Below, piece by piece: positions 1 through 5,039 of a DNA stretch of 5,045 nt (its first letter is position 1; every line of letters begins with the position of its first letter). The stretch comes from Variovorax sp. GTDB lineage: Bacteria > Pseudomonadota > Gammaproteobacteria > Burkholderiales > Burkholderiaceae_C. The translations under genes and the position numbers were made by a program. Below the pieces are notes generated by a model, which was not told the DNA's origin, made no database searches, and worked only from the letters and a program-made list of their open reading frames with translations. The stretch is from NCBI GenBank assembly GCA_028292835.1, contig JAQGLP010000005.1, forward strand, positions 1 through 5,045. The letters run 5' to 3'.

Positions 1-1304
1 CGCTTGGTGGGCTCGAGCTGGTCGATCAGCTCCATCGCGTGCACCTTGGGCGCGCCGGTCAGGGTGCCGGCCGGGAAGGTGGCCTTCAGCACGTCGATGG
101 CGGTCATGCCGTCCTTCAGCGTGCCCTCGACGTTGCTCACGATGTGCATCACGTGGCTGTAGCGCTCGACGGCGAAGGCCTCGGTCACCTTCACGGTGCC
201 GGTCTTGGCGATGCGGCCGATGTCGTTGCGCGCCAGGTCGATCAGCATCACGTGCTCGGCGCGCTCCTTGGGATCGTTGATCAGTTCCTGCTCGGCCGCC
301 TTGTCCAGTTCGGGCGAGGCGCCGCGCGGGCGCGTGCCGGCGAGCGGGCGGATCGTGATCTTCTGCTCGCCGTCCGCGGTGCGCTCCTGGCGCACCAGGA
401 TCTCGGGCGAGGCGCCGACCACGTGGAAGTCGCTCGCCGTGCCGTCGGCGCCGCTCAGGTTGTAGTAGTACATGTAGGGCGACGGGTTGAGCGAGCGCAG
501 CGCGCGGTAGAGCGACAGCGGCGACTCGGTGTAGCGCTTGCTGATGCGCTGGCCGACCTGCACCTGCATGAAGTCGCCTGCCGCGATCAACTCCTTGGCG
601 CGCTCGACCGCCGCCAGGTAGTCGGCCTTGGCGAAGCTGCGCTGCGCCGGGTGCGGCTGGCTCGGCCGGACCTGCGGCGCGCTGACCGAGTACCTGAGCT
701 GCTCGCGCAGCGCGCGCAGGCGCCGCTTGGCGTTGGCGTAGGCCTCGGGCTGCGCCGGGTCGGCGTAGACGATCAGGTAGAGCTTGCCCGAGAGGTTGTC
801 GATGACGGCCAACTCCTCGCACTGCAGCAGCACGATGTCGGGGCCGCCGAGCGCGTCGGGCGGACAGCTGTGCTCCAGCTTCTTTTCGATGTGGCGCACC
901 GTGTCGTAGCCGAAGTAGCCGGCCAGCCCGCCGCAGAACCGCGGCAGCCCGGGGCGCAGTGCCACCTTGAAGCGCTGCTGGTAGGCGGCGATGAAGTCGA
1001 GCGGGTTGCCGCCGGCGGACTCGACCACGCGACCGTCGGTCACGACCTCGGTGCGCGCCTCGGCACCGAAGCCGCTGGCGCGGATCAGCGTGCGCGCGGG
1101 CAGCCCGATGAAGCTGTAGCGCCCGAAGCGCTCGCCACCGACCACCGATTCGAGCAGGAAGCTGTAGCGCCCGCCGTCCGTGGTGTGGGCCAGCTTGAGG
1201 TAGAGCGAGAGCGGGGTTTCGAGGTCGGCGAAGGCCTCGACCATCAGCGGGATGCGGTTGTAGCCCTGCGCGCTGAGGCTCTTGAATTCGAGTTCGGTGA
1301 TCAC
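1..1304 (-). CDS. trpE: Anthranilate synthase component I, 3' end cut by window edge
   Basis: This is the large subunit of cytoplasmic anthranilate synthase. It converts chorismate to anthranilate with ammonia supplied by the TrpG glutaminase subunit, the first step of tryptophan synthesis. The frame is unbroken for 434 codons; full-length proteins are about 500 residues, so roughly the last 60-70 are outside the window. Visible motifs are LLES at residues 50-53 (the tryptophan feedback site in this family), IRPLAGTRPRG at 318-328, DLARND at 356-361, YSHVMH at 382-387 (containing the catalytic-region His) and PAGTLTGAPK at 411-420 (chorismate-binding core). I chose the GTG at 1304 because GGAGA lies 9 nt upstream and the protein then begins MITELEFKSL, as I recall for betaproteobacterial TrpE. 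The in-frame ATG at 1313 directly abuts the GGAGA. A Trp-codon-containing leader ORF lies 99 nt upstream and gph lies beyond it. PabB and salicylate/isochorismate synthases are related, but the LLES motif and context favour TrpE. Confidence 0.96.
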   Translation of the reverse strand, partial: MITELEFKSLSAQGYNRIPLMVEAFADLETPLSLYLKLAHTTDGGRYSFLLESVVGGERFGRYSFIGLPARTLIRASGFGAEARTEVVTDGRVVESAGGNPLDFIAAYQQRFKVALRPGLPRFCGGLAGYFGYDTVRHIEKKLEHSCPPDALGGPDIVLLQCEELAVIDNLSGKLYLIVYADPAQPEAYANAKRRLRALREQLRYSVSAPQVRPSQPHPAQRSFAKADYLAAVERAKELIAAGDFMQVQVGQRISKRYTESPLSLYRALRSLNPSPYMYYYNLSGADGTASDFHVVGASPEILVRQERTADGEQKITIRPLAGTRPRGASPELDKAAEQELINDPKERAEHVMLIDLARNDIGRIAKTGTVKVTEAFAVERYSHVMHIVSNVEGTLKDGMTAIDVLKATFPAGTLTGAPKVHAMELIDQLEPTK

Positions 1305-1313
1305 GGGACACAT

Positions 1314-1318
1314 TCTCC
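1314..1318 (-). promoter_or_regulatory. Ribosome binding site that decides the trpE start
   Basis: GGAGA (minus strand, 1318 to 1314) lies 9 nt before the GTG at 1304. It has no spacer to the ATG at 1313, so the GTG is the better start. The core ACGGA is complementary to UCCGU in the 5' arm of the hairpin at 1365-1379, which could in principle mask it. Confidence 0.6.
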
Positions 1319-1364
1319 GTTCGCCGGGCGACGCGTTGGGTCGGCGGCAAGGTCATTCACAGGT

Positions 1365-1379
1365 GGTCCGGTACGGACC
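1365..1379 (-). repeat. Perfect hairpin GGTCCG-TAC-CGGACC in trpE 5' leader
   Basis: This is a 6-bp perfect inverted repeat with a 3-nt loop, directly after the palindrome at 1386-1401 and about 60 nt before the trpE start. It lacks a downstream T-tract. Its 5' arm contains UCCGU, complementary to ACGGA in the trpE ribosome binding site, so it could alternate between a local hairpin and masking of the start. That alternation is inference. Confidence 0.45.
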
Positions 1380-1385
1380 GCGGGC

Positions 1386-1401
1386 GCACGGCGCGCCGTG
1401 C
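1386..1401. repeat. 16-nt perfect palindrome between trp leader ORF and trpE
   Basis: GCACGGCGCGCCGTGC is perfectly self-complementary and starts 2 nt after the leader stop codon. As RNA it can form a 6-bp stem with a CGCG loop. As DNA it could be an operator for a dimeric regulator. No T-run follows on the minus strand, so it is not a typical intrinsic terminator. Which of these applies cannot be told from sequence. Confidence 0.5.
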
Positions 1402-1403
1402 AA

Positions 1404-1487
1404 TCAGACGGGCGGCAACGATGGGCGACGCCAGGGCCAGGCTCCCCGGCCGCCGCGCCCTGTCTGAATGATGTGGTGGATGAACAT
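1404..1487 (-). CDS. trpL: Probable trp leader peptide (27 aa) upstream of trpE
   Basis: This is a 27-codon ORF from ATG at 1487 to TGA at 1406-1404, lying between gph and trpE. It begins MFIHHIIQTGRGG and contains Trp-Pro-Trp at residues 17-19 (codons TGG CCC TGG, 1439-1431), then RRPSLPPV and stop. Tryptophan codons in a short ORF just ahead of trpE are the hallmark of a leader peptide whose translation senses charged tRNA-Trp. The frame lies inside an imperfect stem: CAGAC (1466-1462) near the 5' end pairs with GTCTG (1409-1405), which overlaps the stop codon. No Shine-Dalgarno sequence is visible upstream. A possible extended -10 element would place the transcript start within a few bases of this ATG, so initiation may be leaderless. 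The gene symbol is by analogy; homologous leaders were not searched. A chance ORF remains possible, but the position, Trp codons and RNA pairing agree. Confidence 0.66.
   Translation of the reverse strand: MFIHHIIQTGRGGRGAWPWRRPSLPPV
1405..1466 (-). promoter_or_regulatory. Long-range RNA stem enclosing the leader Trp codons (candidate attenuator stem)
   Basis: In the minus-strand RNA, CAGAC (1466-1462), GGGC (1460-1457) and GGC (1454-1452) can pair in order with GTCTG (1409-1405), GCCC (1413-1410) and GCC (1416-1414). There is one bulged A and one bulged GC. This gives 12 base pairs closing a loop that contains UGG-CCC-UGG. A ribosome waiting at the Trp codons, or one reaching the stop codon, would cover different parts of the stem, as expected of an attenuation switch. 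The pairing is read from sequence; the function is inferred. Confidence 0.45.
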
Positions 1488-1496
1488 GTGCGCAGA

Positions 1497-1505
1497 AGTT
1501 TAGCA
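1497..1505 (-). promoter_or_regulatory. Weak candidate extended -10 promoter element for the trp leader
   Basis: TGCTAAACT (minus strand, 1505 to 1497) resembles an extended -10 (TGn followed by TAAACT against TATAAT). No convincing -35 hexamer sits 16-18 nt upstream. A start 7-8 nt downstream would fall at 1490-1489, only two or three bases before the leader ATG at 1487. It lies in the gap after gph, where a trp promoter would be expected. Confidence 0.25.
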
Positions 1506-1539
1506 GCCGCTTCGCCCCGGTGCCGGCCGATGGGCAGGC

Positions 1540-2301
1540 TCAAGAAAGCGTTGCCGGGCCGCACCGCCCGAGGCCGGCGCGCGGAACTGGAGCCACCAGC
1601 GCTGTCAACTCCGCCAATGAATCGAGGAACCCGTCGGCATCGACCGCGCGCACCGGCTCGCCGTGGTTGTAGCCGTAAGTCACCAGCAGCACCGGGCAGC
1701 CGGCCGCCCGTGCGGCGCGCGCGTCGTTGCTCGAATCGCCCACCATCAGCGTGCGCGCGGGCGCCGCGCCCAGCGCTTCGCAGGTCTTGCGCAGCGGCAG
1801 CGGATCGGGCTTCTTGCGCTCGAAGTCGTCGCCGCCGAACACCTGTTCGAAGAAGCCGTCCAGCCCCTTGGCGGCCAGCAGCGGCCGTGCGAAGGCGATC
1901 GGCTTGTTGGTGAGGCAGGCCAGCCGCAGGCCGTGCGCGCGCAGCGCCTCCAGCCCCTCCCGCGCGCCGGTATAGACGTGCGAGTGCTGCCCGTTGATCT
2001 CCAAATAGTGGCGCTGGTAGAGCGCAAAGGCCCGGTCGAACAGCGCCCGCGCCTCGCCAGCTGCCGTTGTGCCGGCATGGGGCGCGCTGCCGGCGTGCGC
2101 CAGTACATGGTCCAGCACGGAGAGGACGAGGTGCTCCGAGCCCTTGCCGACGCGCTGCTCGACCTCCGGGGCGCTCGCTTGCGGCAGCCCCAGGTCGCCC
2201 AGCATGCGGTTGAGCGCCACCACGAAATCGCCCAGCGTATCGACCAGGGTGCCGTCGAGATCGACGATGGCGGCGTCGAAGGCGGAAAGGTTCAGCGTCA
2301 T
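1540..2301 (-). CDS. gph: Phosphoglycolate phosphatase (HAD superfamily)
   Basis: This 253-residue cytoplasmic HAD-family hydrolase is expected to remove phosphate from 2-phosphoglycolate, a product of DNA repair or oxygenation chemistry. All four HAD motifs are present: DLDGT at 14-18 (nucleophile Asp14, acid/base Asp16), Thr131 in CLTNKP, Lys164 in KKPDP, and GDSSND at 188-193 (Asp189 and Asp193 for Mg). An alpha-helical cap domain lies between motifs I and II. Length and motif spacing fit Gph. The last ~15 residues (APVPRAGLGRCGPATLS region) look like a lineage-specific tail. The ATG at 2301 places DLDGT at the usual distance from the N-terminus; no clear Shine-Dalgarno precedes it, and a hairpin abuts the start codon. 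It follows the catalase-like gene by 44 nt, so cotranscription is possible. trpE lies downstream, an arrangement I know from Burkholderiales. Other HAD phosphatases, such as pyrophosphatase-like PpaX, are the main alternatives. Confidence 0.92.
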   Translation of the reverse strand: MTLNLSAFDAAIVDLDGTLVDTLGDFVVALNRMLGDLGLPQASAPEVEQRVGKGSEHLVLSVLDHVLAHAGSAPHAGTTAAGEARALFDRAFALYQRHYLEINGQHSHVYTGAREGLEALRAHGLRLACLTNKPIAFARPLLAAKGLDGFFEQVFGGDDFERKKPDPLPLRKTCEALGAAPARTLMVGDSSNDARAARAAGCPVLLVTYGYNHGEPVRAVDADGFLDSLAELTALVAPVPRAGLGRCGPATLS

Positions 2302-2320
2302 GGCCGCAAGGATAGCGGCC
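2302..2320 (-). repeat. Hairpin abutting the gph start codon
   Basis: The minus strand reads GGCCGC-TATCCTT-GCGGCC, a perfect 6-bp stem with a 7-nt loop that ends at the base before the gph ATG. It occupies the place where a ribosome binding site would normally be. It may reduce gph initiation or couple it to translation of the upstream gene, but it could also be chance in GC-rich DNA. Confidence 0.4.
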
Positions 2321-2345
2321 GCGTCGCGCGGATTTCGGCCCGCCG

Positions 2346-4535
2346 TCAGGCCGGCACCGCGTCCAGGCCCGGCCGGTCCCAGTGGCGGTGCCTGGCGATG
2401 GCGGCGACAAAGCGGTGCGCGATCTGCAGCGCCTCGGTGGTGTCGCCGGTGTTGAGCGGCGGCACCTGCGCGATGACCACGCCGGAGGGCGGCACGCCGC
2501 CGGCGTTGCCCTCCTCGAGACCGAGCGTGGCCAGCAGGCGCGCGCCCTCGCCGATGGTGCATAGGGCCTTGCCATGCTTGTAGGCTTCGAGCACGAAGTG
2601 AACGGCGTCGCCGTTGCGCGCCAGCGCGTCGATGCCCTCCCGGCCGGCCGGCACCAGAACCGCATCGAACAGGACGGAGGGCCGGTTCGCGAATGTCGCC
2701 TCGACGACGATCTGGCGTTTCGACGCGCTGGTCACGGTGCCCAGCCGGGCGGCCACGACCGTGCAGTGCGCGCCGGCCTGCTCGATGGCCTGCTGCACCG
2801 GCTTGAGCGAGGCGGAATCCACGCCGTCGGCCACCAGCACCGCCACCCGGCGCGTGCGCGCCGAGCCTTCCACGCCGCTGGCCATGGCAAGCGACGGTGC
2901 CTCGTCGAGGACCATGCCGATCCGGTGCTCGTGGTAGCCGGCCCGTCCCGCAGCCGCCCTGGCATCGGGCGCATCGGCGCCAATGCCCTCGGCCACCCGC
3001 CGCGCCAGCTTCTCGTCGACATGCGCCAGGTTGTCGACCACGCGCTGGCGGATCGCGGGCAACTCGACCTTCGACAGCTCGAAGCGGAAGGCGGCCACGA
3101 TGTGCTCCTTCTCCACCGTGCCCTGGCTGTTGAAGAAGAGCCTGGCCTGCGTGAAGTGGTCGTCGAAGTCCGCGCTGCGGCCGCGCACCTTGCGCGCATC
3201 GAGCTCCTGCGCGAAAGACTGGAAGCCCGCGCTGGCGCCGTCGACGCGGAACTCGCTGCCGTTGCCCAGCGTGTTGGGTTCGTAGGCGGCGGCGCCGCGG
3301 TGGATCGCCTGCTGGCCCCGGCCGTCGCGCTGCAGGTTGTGGAACGGGCACACGCTCCGGTTGATCGGCAGCTGGTGGAAGTTCGCGCCCCCCAGGCGCG
3401 ACAGCTGCGTGTCGGTGTAGGACATCAGACGCCCCTGCAGCAGCGGGTCGCTGGAGAAGTCGATGCCCGGCACCACGTGGCCGGGATGGAAGGCGACCTG
3501 CTCGGTTTCGGCGAAGAAGTTGTCGGGGTTGCGGTTGAGCACGAGCTTGCCGATCTTCTGGATGGGCACCAGTTCCTCGGGGATGAGCTTGGTCGGGTCG
3601 AGCAGGTCGAAGCCGAGCGAATGCTCCTTGTCCTGCGCCACCATCTGCACGCCCAGCTCCCACTCCGGGAAGTCGCCGCCCTCGATGGACTCCCAGAGGT
3701 CGCGGCGGTGGAAGTCCGGGTCCTGGCCCGCGATCTTCTGCGCCTCGTCCCACAGCAGGGCATGGGCGCCCAGCTTCGGCTTCCAGTGGAACTTGACGAA
3801 ATGCGCGTCGCCCTGGCTGTTGATGAAGCGGAAGGTGTGGACACCGAAGCCCTCCATCATGCGCAGGCTGCGCGGCAGCGCGCGGTCGCTCATGGTCCAC
3901 AGCAGCGCGTGGGTGGTCTCGGGCATCAGCGAGGTGAAATCCCAGAACGCGTCGTGCGCGCTCGTGGCCTGCGGCATGCCGTGGTGCGGCTGGGGCTTGA
4001 GGGCGTGCGCCAGGTCGGGGAACTTGATGGCGTCCTGGATGTAGAACACCGGCAGGCTGGCGCCGACCAGGTCGTAGTTGCCCTGCTGCGTGTAGAACTT
4101 GACCGCGAAGCCGCGCACGTCGCGCACCGTGTCGGCCGCGCCCTGCGAGCCCGTCATGCCGGAGAACCGCACGAACACCGGGGTGCGCTGCGCCGGGTCC
4201 TGCAGGAAGTCGGCGCAGGTGAACTGCGACATCGACTTGTAGGCCTGGAAATAGCCGTGCGCACCCGCGCCCCGCGCGAACACGACCCGCTCCGCGATGC
4301 GCTCCTGGCCGAAATGCGTGAGCTTCTCGCGCAGGATGAAGTCTTCCAGCAGGGTCGGCCCGCGCGGTCCCGCCGTCAGGGAATGGTGGTTGTCCGGAAC
4401 CTGCACGCCCTGGTTGGTGGTCAGGTGGGCCGTGGGCTCCACCGTGAAGGCCGCCAGCTGATCCTGCTTGGCGGGAGCACCTTCGCCTGCTGTTTTCGGG
4501 CGCCGTCCGGCAGCCGCTTTGTTGTGTGGCGTCAT
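2346..4535 (-). CDS. Large-subunit (HPII/KatE-type) catalase-like protein lacking both distal catalytic residues
   Basis: This 729-residue protein has clade-2 catalase architecture: an extended N-terminus (1-55), the catalase core (about 56-500), a linker, and a C-terminal flavodoxin/DJ-1-like domain (about 560-729). HPII is 753 residues. Against recalled E. coli HPII, landmarks match at a constant offset of 42. The heme side is kept: Arg83 (R125), Arg123 (R165), Ser125 (S167), His350 (H392, cross-linked to Tyr in HPII), Arg369 (R411) and proximal Tyr373 (Y415) in RLMSYTDTQ. The distal side is not: RVVHARG reads RVVFARG, so catalytic His128 is Phe86 (TTC, 4280-4278), and GNNTP reads GASLP, so Asn201 is Ala159 (GCC, 4061-4059). 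Family knowledge says His128 is essential for catalase activity. The frame is unbroken and AAGGA lies 7 nt before the ATG at 4535, so this looks like an expressed heme protein with lost or changed chemistry. No katE symbol is given because catalase activity is doubtful. Confidence 0.93.
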   Translation of the reverse strand: MTPHNKAAAGRRPKTAGEGAPAKQDQLAAFTVEPTAHLTTNQGVQVPDNHHSLTAGPRGPTLLEDFILREKLTHFGQERIAERVVFARGAGAHGYFQAYKSMSQFTCADFLQDPAQRTPVFVRFSGMTGSQGAADTVRDVRGFAVKFYTQQGNYDLVGASLPVFYIQDAIKFPDLAHALKPQPHHGMPQATSAHDAFWDFTSLMPETTHALLWTMSDRALPRSLRMMEGFGVHTFRFINSQGDAHFVKFHWKPKLGAHALLWDEAQKIAGQDPDFHRRDLWESIEGGDFPEWELGVQMVAQDKEHSLGFDLLDPTKLIPEELVPIQKIGKLVLNRNPDNFFAETEQVAFHPGHVVPGIDFSSDPLLQGRLMSYTDTQLSRLGGANFHQLPINRSVCPFHNLQRDGRGQQAIHRGAAAYEPNTLGNGSEFRVDGASAGFQSFAQELDARKVRGRSADFDDHFTQARLFFNSQGTVEKEHIVAAFRFELSKVELPAIRQRVVDNLAHVDEKLARRVAEGIGADAPDARAAAGRAGYHEHRIGMVLDEAPSLAMASGVEGSARTRRVAVLVADGVDSASLKPVQQAIEQAGAHCTVVAARLGTVTSASKRQIVVEATFANRPSVLFDAVLVPAGREGIDALARNGDAVHFVLEAYKHGKALCTIGEGARLLATLGLEEGNAGGVPPSGVVIAQVPPLNTGDTTEALQIAHRFVAAIARHRHWDRPGLDAVPA

Positions 4536-4542
4536 CCGCGTT

Positions 4543-4547
4543 TCCTT
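4543..4547 (-). promoter_or_regulatory. Ribosome binding site that decides the catalase-like start
   Basis: AAGGA (minus strand, 4547 to 4543) is 7 nt before the ATG at 4535. The same frame stays open upstream to 5015, but that extension overlaps the membrane protein gene out of frame and has no family resemblance. The ATG at 4535 is therefore the true start. Confidence 0.7.
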
Positions 4548-4560
4548 GCTTGAAATAGGG

Positions 4561-4581
4561 GCGCCGGACCCTGGCCGGCGC
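4561..4581 (-). repeat. Perfect 7-bp hairpin between the membrane protein gene and the catalase-like gene
   Basis: The minus strand reads GCGCCGG-CCAGGGT-CCGGCGC, a perfect 7-bp stem with a 7-nt loop. It fills much of the 54-nt gap and ends 13 nt before the AAGGA of the next gene. The bases after it (CCCTATTTC) are not a T-tract, so it is a poor intrinsic terminator. It could be a processing or stabilising hairpin that sets unequal expression of two genes on one transcript. Confidence 0.5.
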
Positions 4582-4590
4582 GAACTCGGA

Positions 4591-4872
4591 TCAGCCCGCC
4601 ATGGTGTCGGTTTCAAGCAATCCGGCCAGCGCATTGAGCAGCACGATCGAGCCCACCACACCCGCCAGCATTGCCGCCGCCCAGACCAGGAGTTCTTCGG
4701 ACGGCGCGTCCTGCAGCAGCCACTTCGCCAGGGGCACCGCGAACACGCCCAGCAGGCCGCCCGCCGAGGTGAAGACCGCCAGGCGCCAGGGCCGTGCGCC
4801 CACCAAGGCGAGGCCCAGGGCCCATCCCGTGAGCGCGCCGGCCAGCGCGCCGAGCAATGAATAAAGCGCCAT
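4591..4872 (-). CDS. Small hydrophobic membrane protein of unknown function
   Basis: This 93-residue protein begins MALYSLLGALAG. It is rich in Ala, Gly and Leu, with three likely membrane segments at about residues 3-26, 29-50 and 61-86. The only polar stretch, QDAPSEE (54-60), lies between the second and third segments; the C-terminus is ETDTMAG. There is no signal-peptidase site or recognisable catalytic motif, and I do not recognise a family. I chose the ATG at 4872 because GGAG lies 5 nt upstream (4881-4878) and the protein then starts with a membrane segment. The frame stays open to 5037, but that extension is Arg/Pro-rich and looks non-coding. The gene ends 54 nt before the catalase-like start, on the same strand, so one transcript is likely. 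Glycine-rich small membrane proteins of the YeaQ/YmgE kind are a loose analogy only. Confidence 0.75.
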   Translation of the reverse strand: MALYSLLGALAGALTGWALGLALVGARPWRLAVFTSAGGLLGVFAVPLAKWLLQDAPSEELLVWAAAMLAGVVGSIVLLNALAGLLETDTMAG

Positions 4873-5039
4873 GGGTACTCCGAACAGTAAAGGGTTTTGG
4901 AAAAAAGAGGTGCCTCCGACACATCCTGGAACCCGTCGAAGACCAGCCCACAGCTTAAGCAGGCGGCTGCAGCGCCCCCGTAGTGGCGCTGCGTCGGGCG
5001 CTGTGGGAGCAGCACGGCCCCGACGGTAGGAGAGCACCG
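4873..5039. promoter_or_regulatory. Probable divergent promoter region
   Basis: This non-coding stretch lies between the membrane protein gene (leftward) and a probable rightward gene starting at 5040. It includes an AT-rich patch at about 4887-4908 (AAAGGGTTTTGGAAAAAA), in contrast with the rest of the window. I saw no convincing -35/-10 pair on either strand. The region should hold the promoter for the membrane protein/catalase-like unit. Confidence 0.4.
4969..4992. repeat. 8-bp inverted repeat in the divergent intergenic region
   Basis: GCAGCGCC at 4969-4976 and GGCGCTGC at 4985-4992 are perfect inverted copies around an 8-nt centre (CCCGTAGT). The site lies between two divergent starts, about 97 nt from one and 48 nt from the other, which suits an operator. 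A hairpin in the 5' UTR of either transcript is the alternative. No T-run follows, so it is not an intrinsic terminator. Confidence 0.4.

Noticed and set aside
39..1913. Long plus-strand open frame opposite trpE and gph
   Set aside because: It is antisense to two clearly recognised genes and has the Arg/Ala/Val/His-rich, low-complexity composition of a GC-rich shadow frame.
1301..3900. Minus-strand long frames that fuse gph or out-of-frame sequence to part of the catalase-like region
   Set aside because: Their upstream parts are Arg/Pro/Ala-rich translations of the wrong catalase frame. The Gph family motifs begin just after the ATG at 2301, so no fusion is supported.
2346..4535. Decay of the catalase-like gene (pseudogene)
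   Set aside because: The frame is unbroken, of family length, with conserved heme-binding residues, C-terminal domain and ribosome binding site. Substitutions are confined to the distal pocket, which suggests altered function rather than decay.
2574..4553. 659-codon plus-strand open frame opposite the catalase-like gene
   Set aside because: It is a shadow of the minus-strand catalase-like gene; the translation has no recognisable domain and is rich in His/Arg/Val/Gly.
4561..4581. Intrinsic terminator between the membrane protein and catalase-like genes
   Set aside because: The stem is good but no T-tract follows it on either strand, so it is reported only as a hairpin.
4536..5015. N-terminal extension of the catalase-like frame to 5015
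   Set aside because: It overlaps the small membrane protein gene in another frame, is unlike catalase N-termini, and is made unnecessary by the AAGGA and ATG at 4535.
4873..5037. N-terminal extension of the membrane protein to 5037
   Set aside because: The translation is Arg/Pro/Cys-rich and the start lacks a good ribosome binding site, whereas the ATG at 4872 has GGAG at 5 nt and opens a membrane segment.
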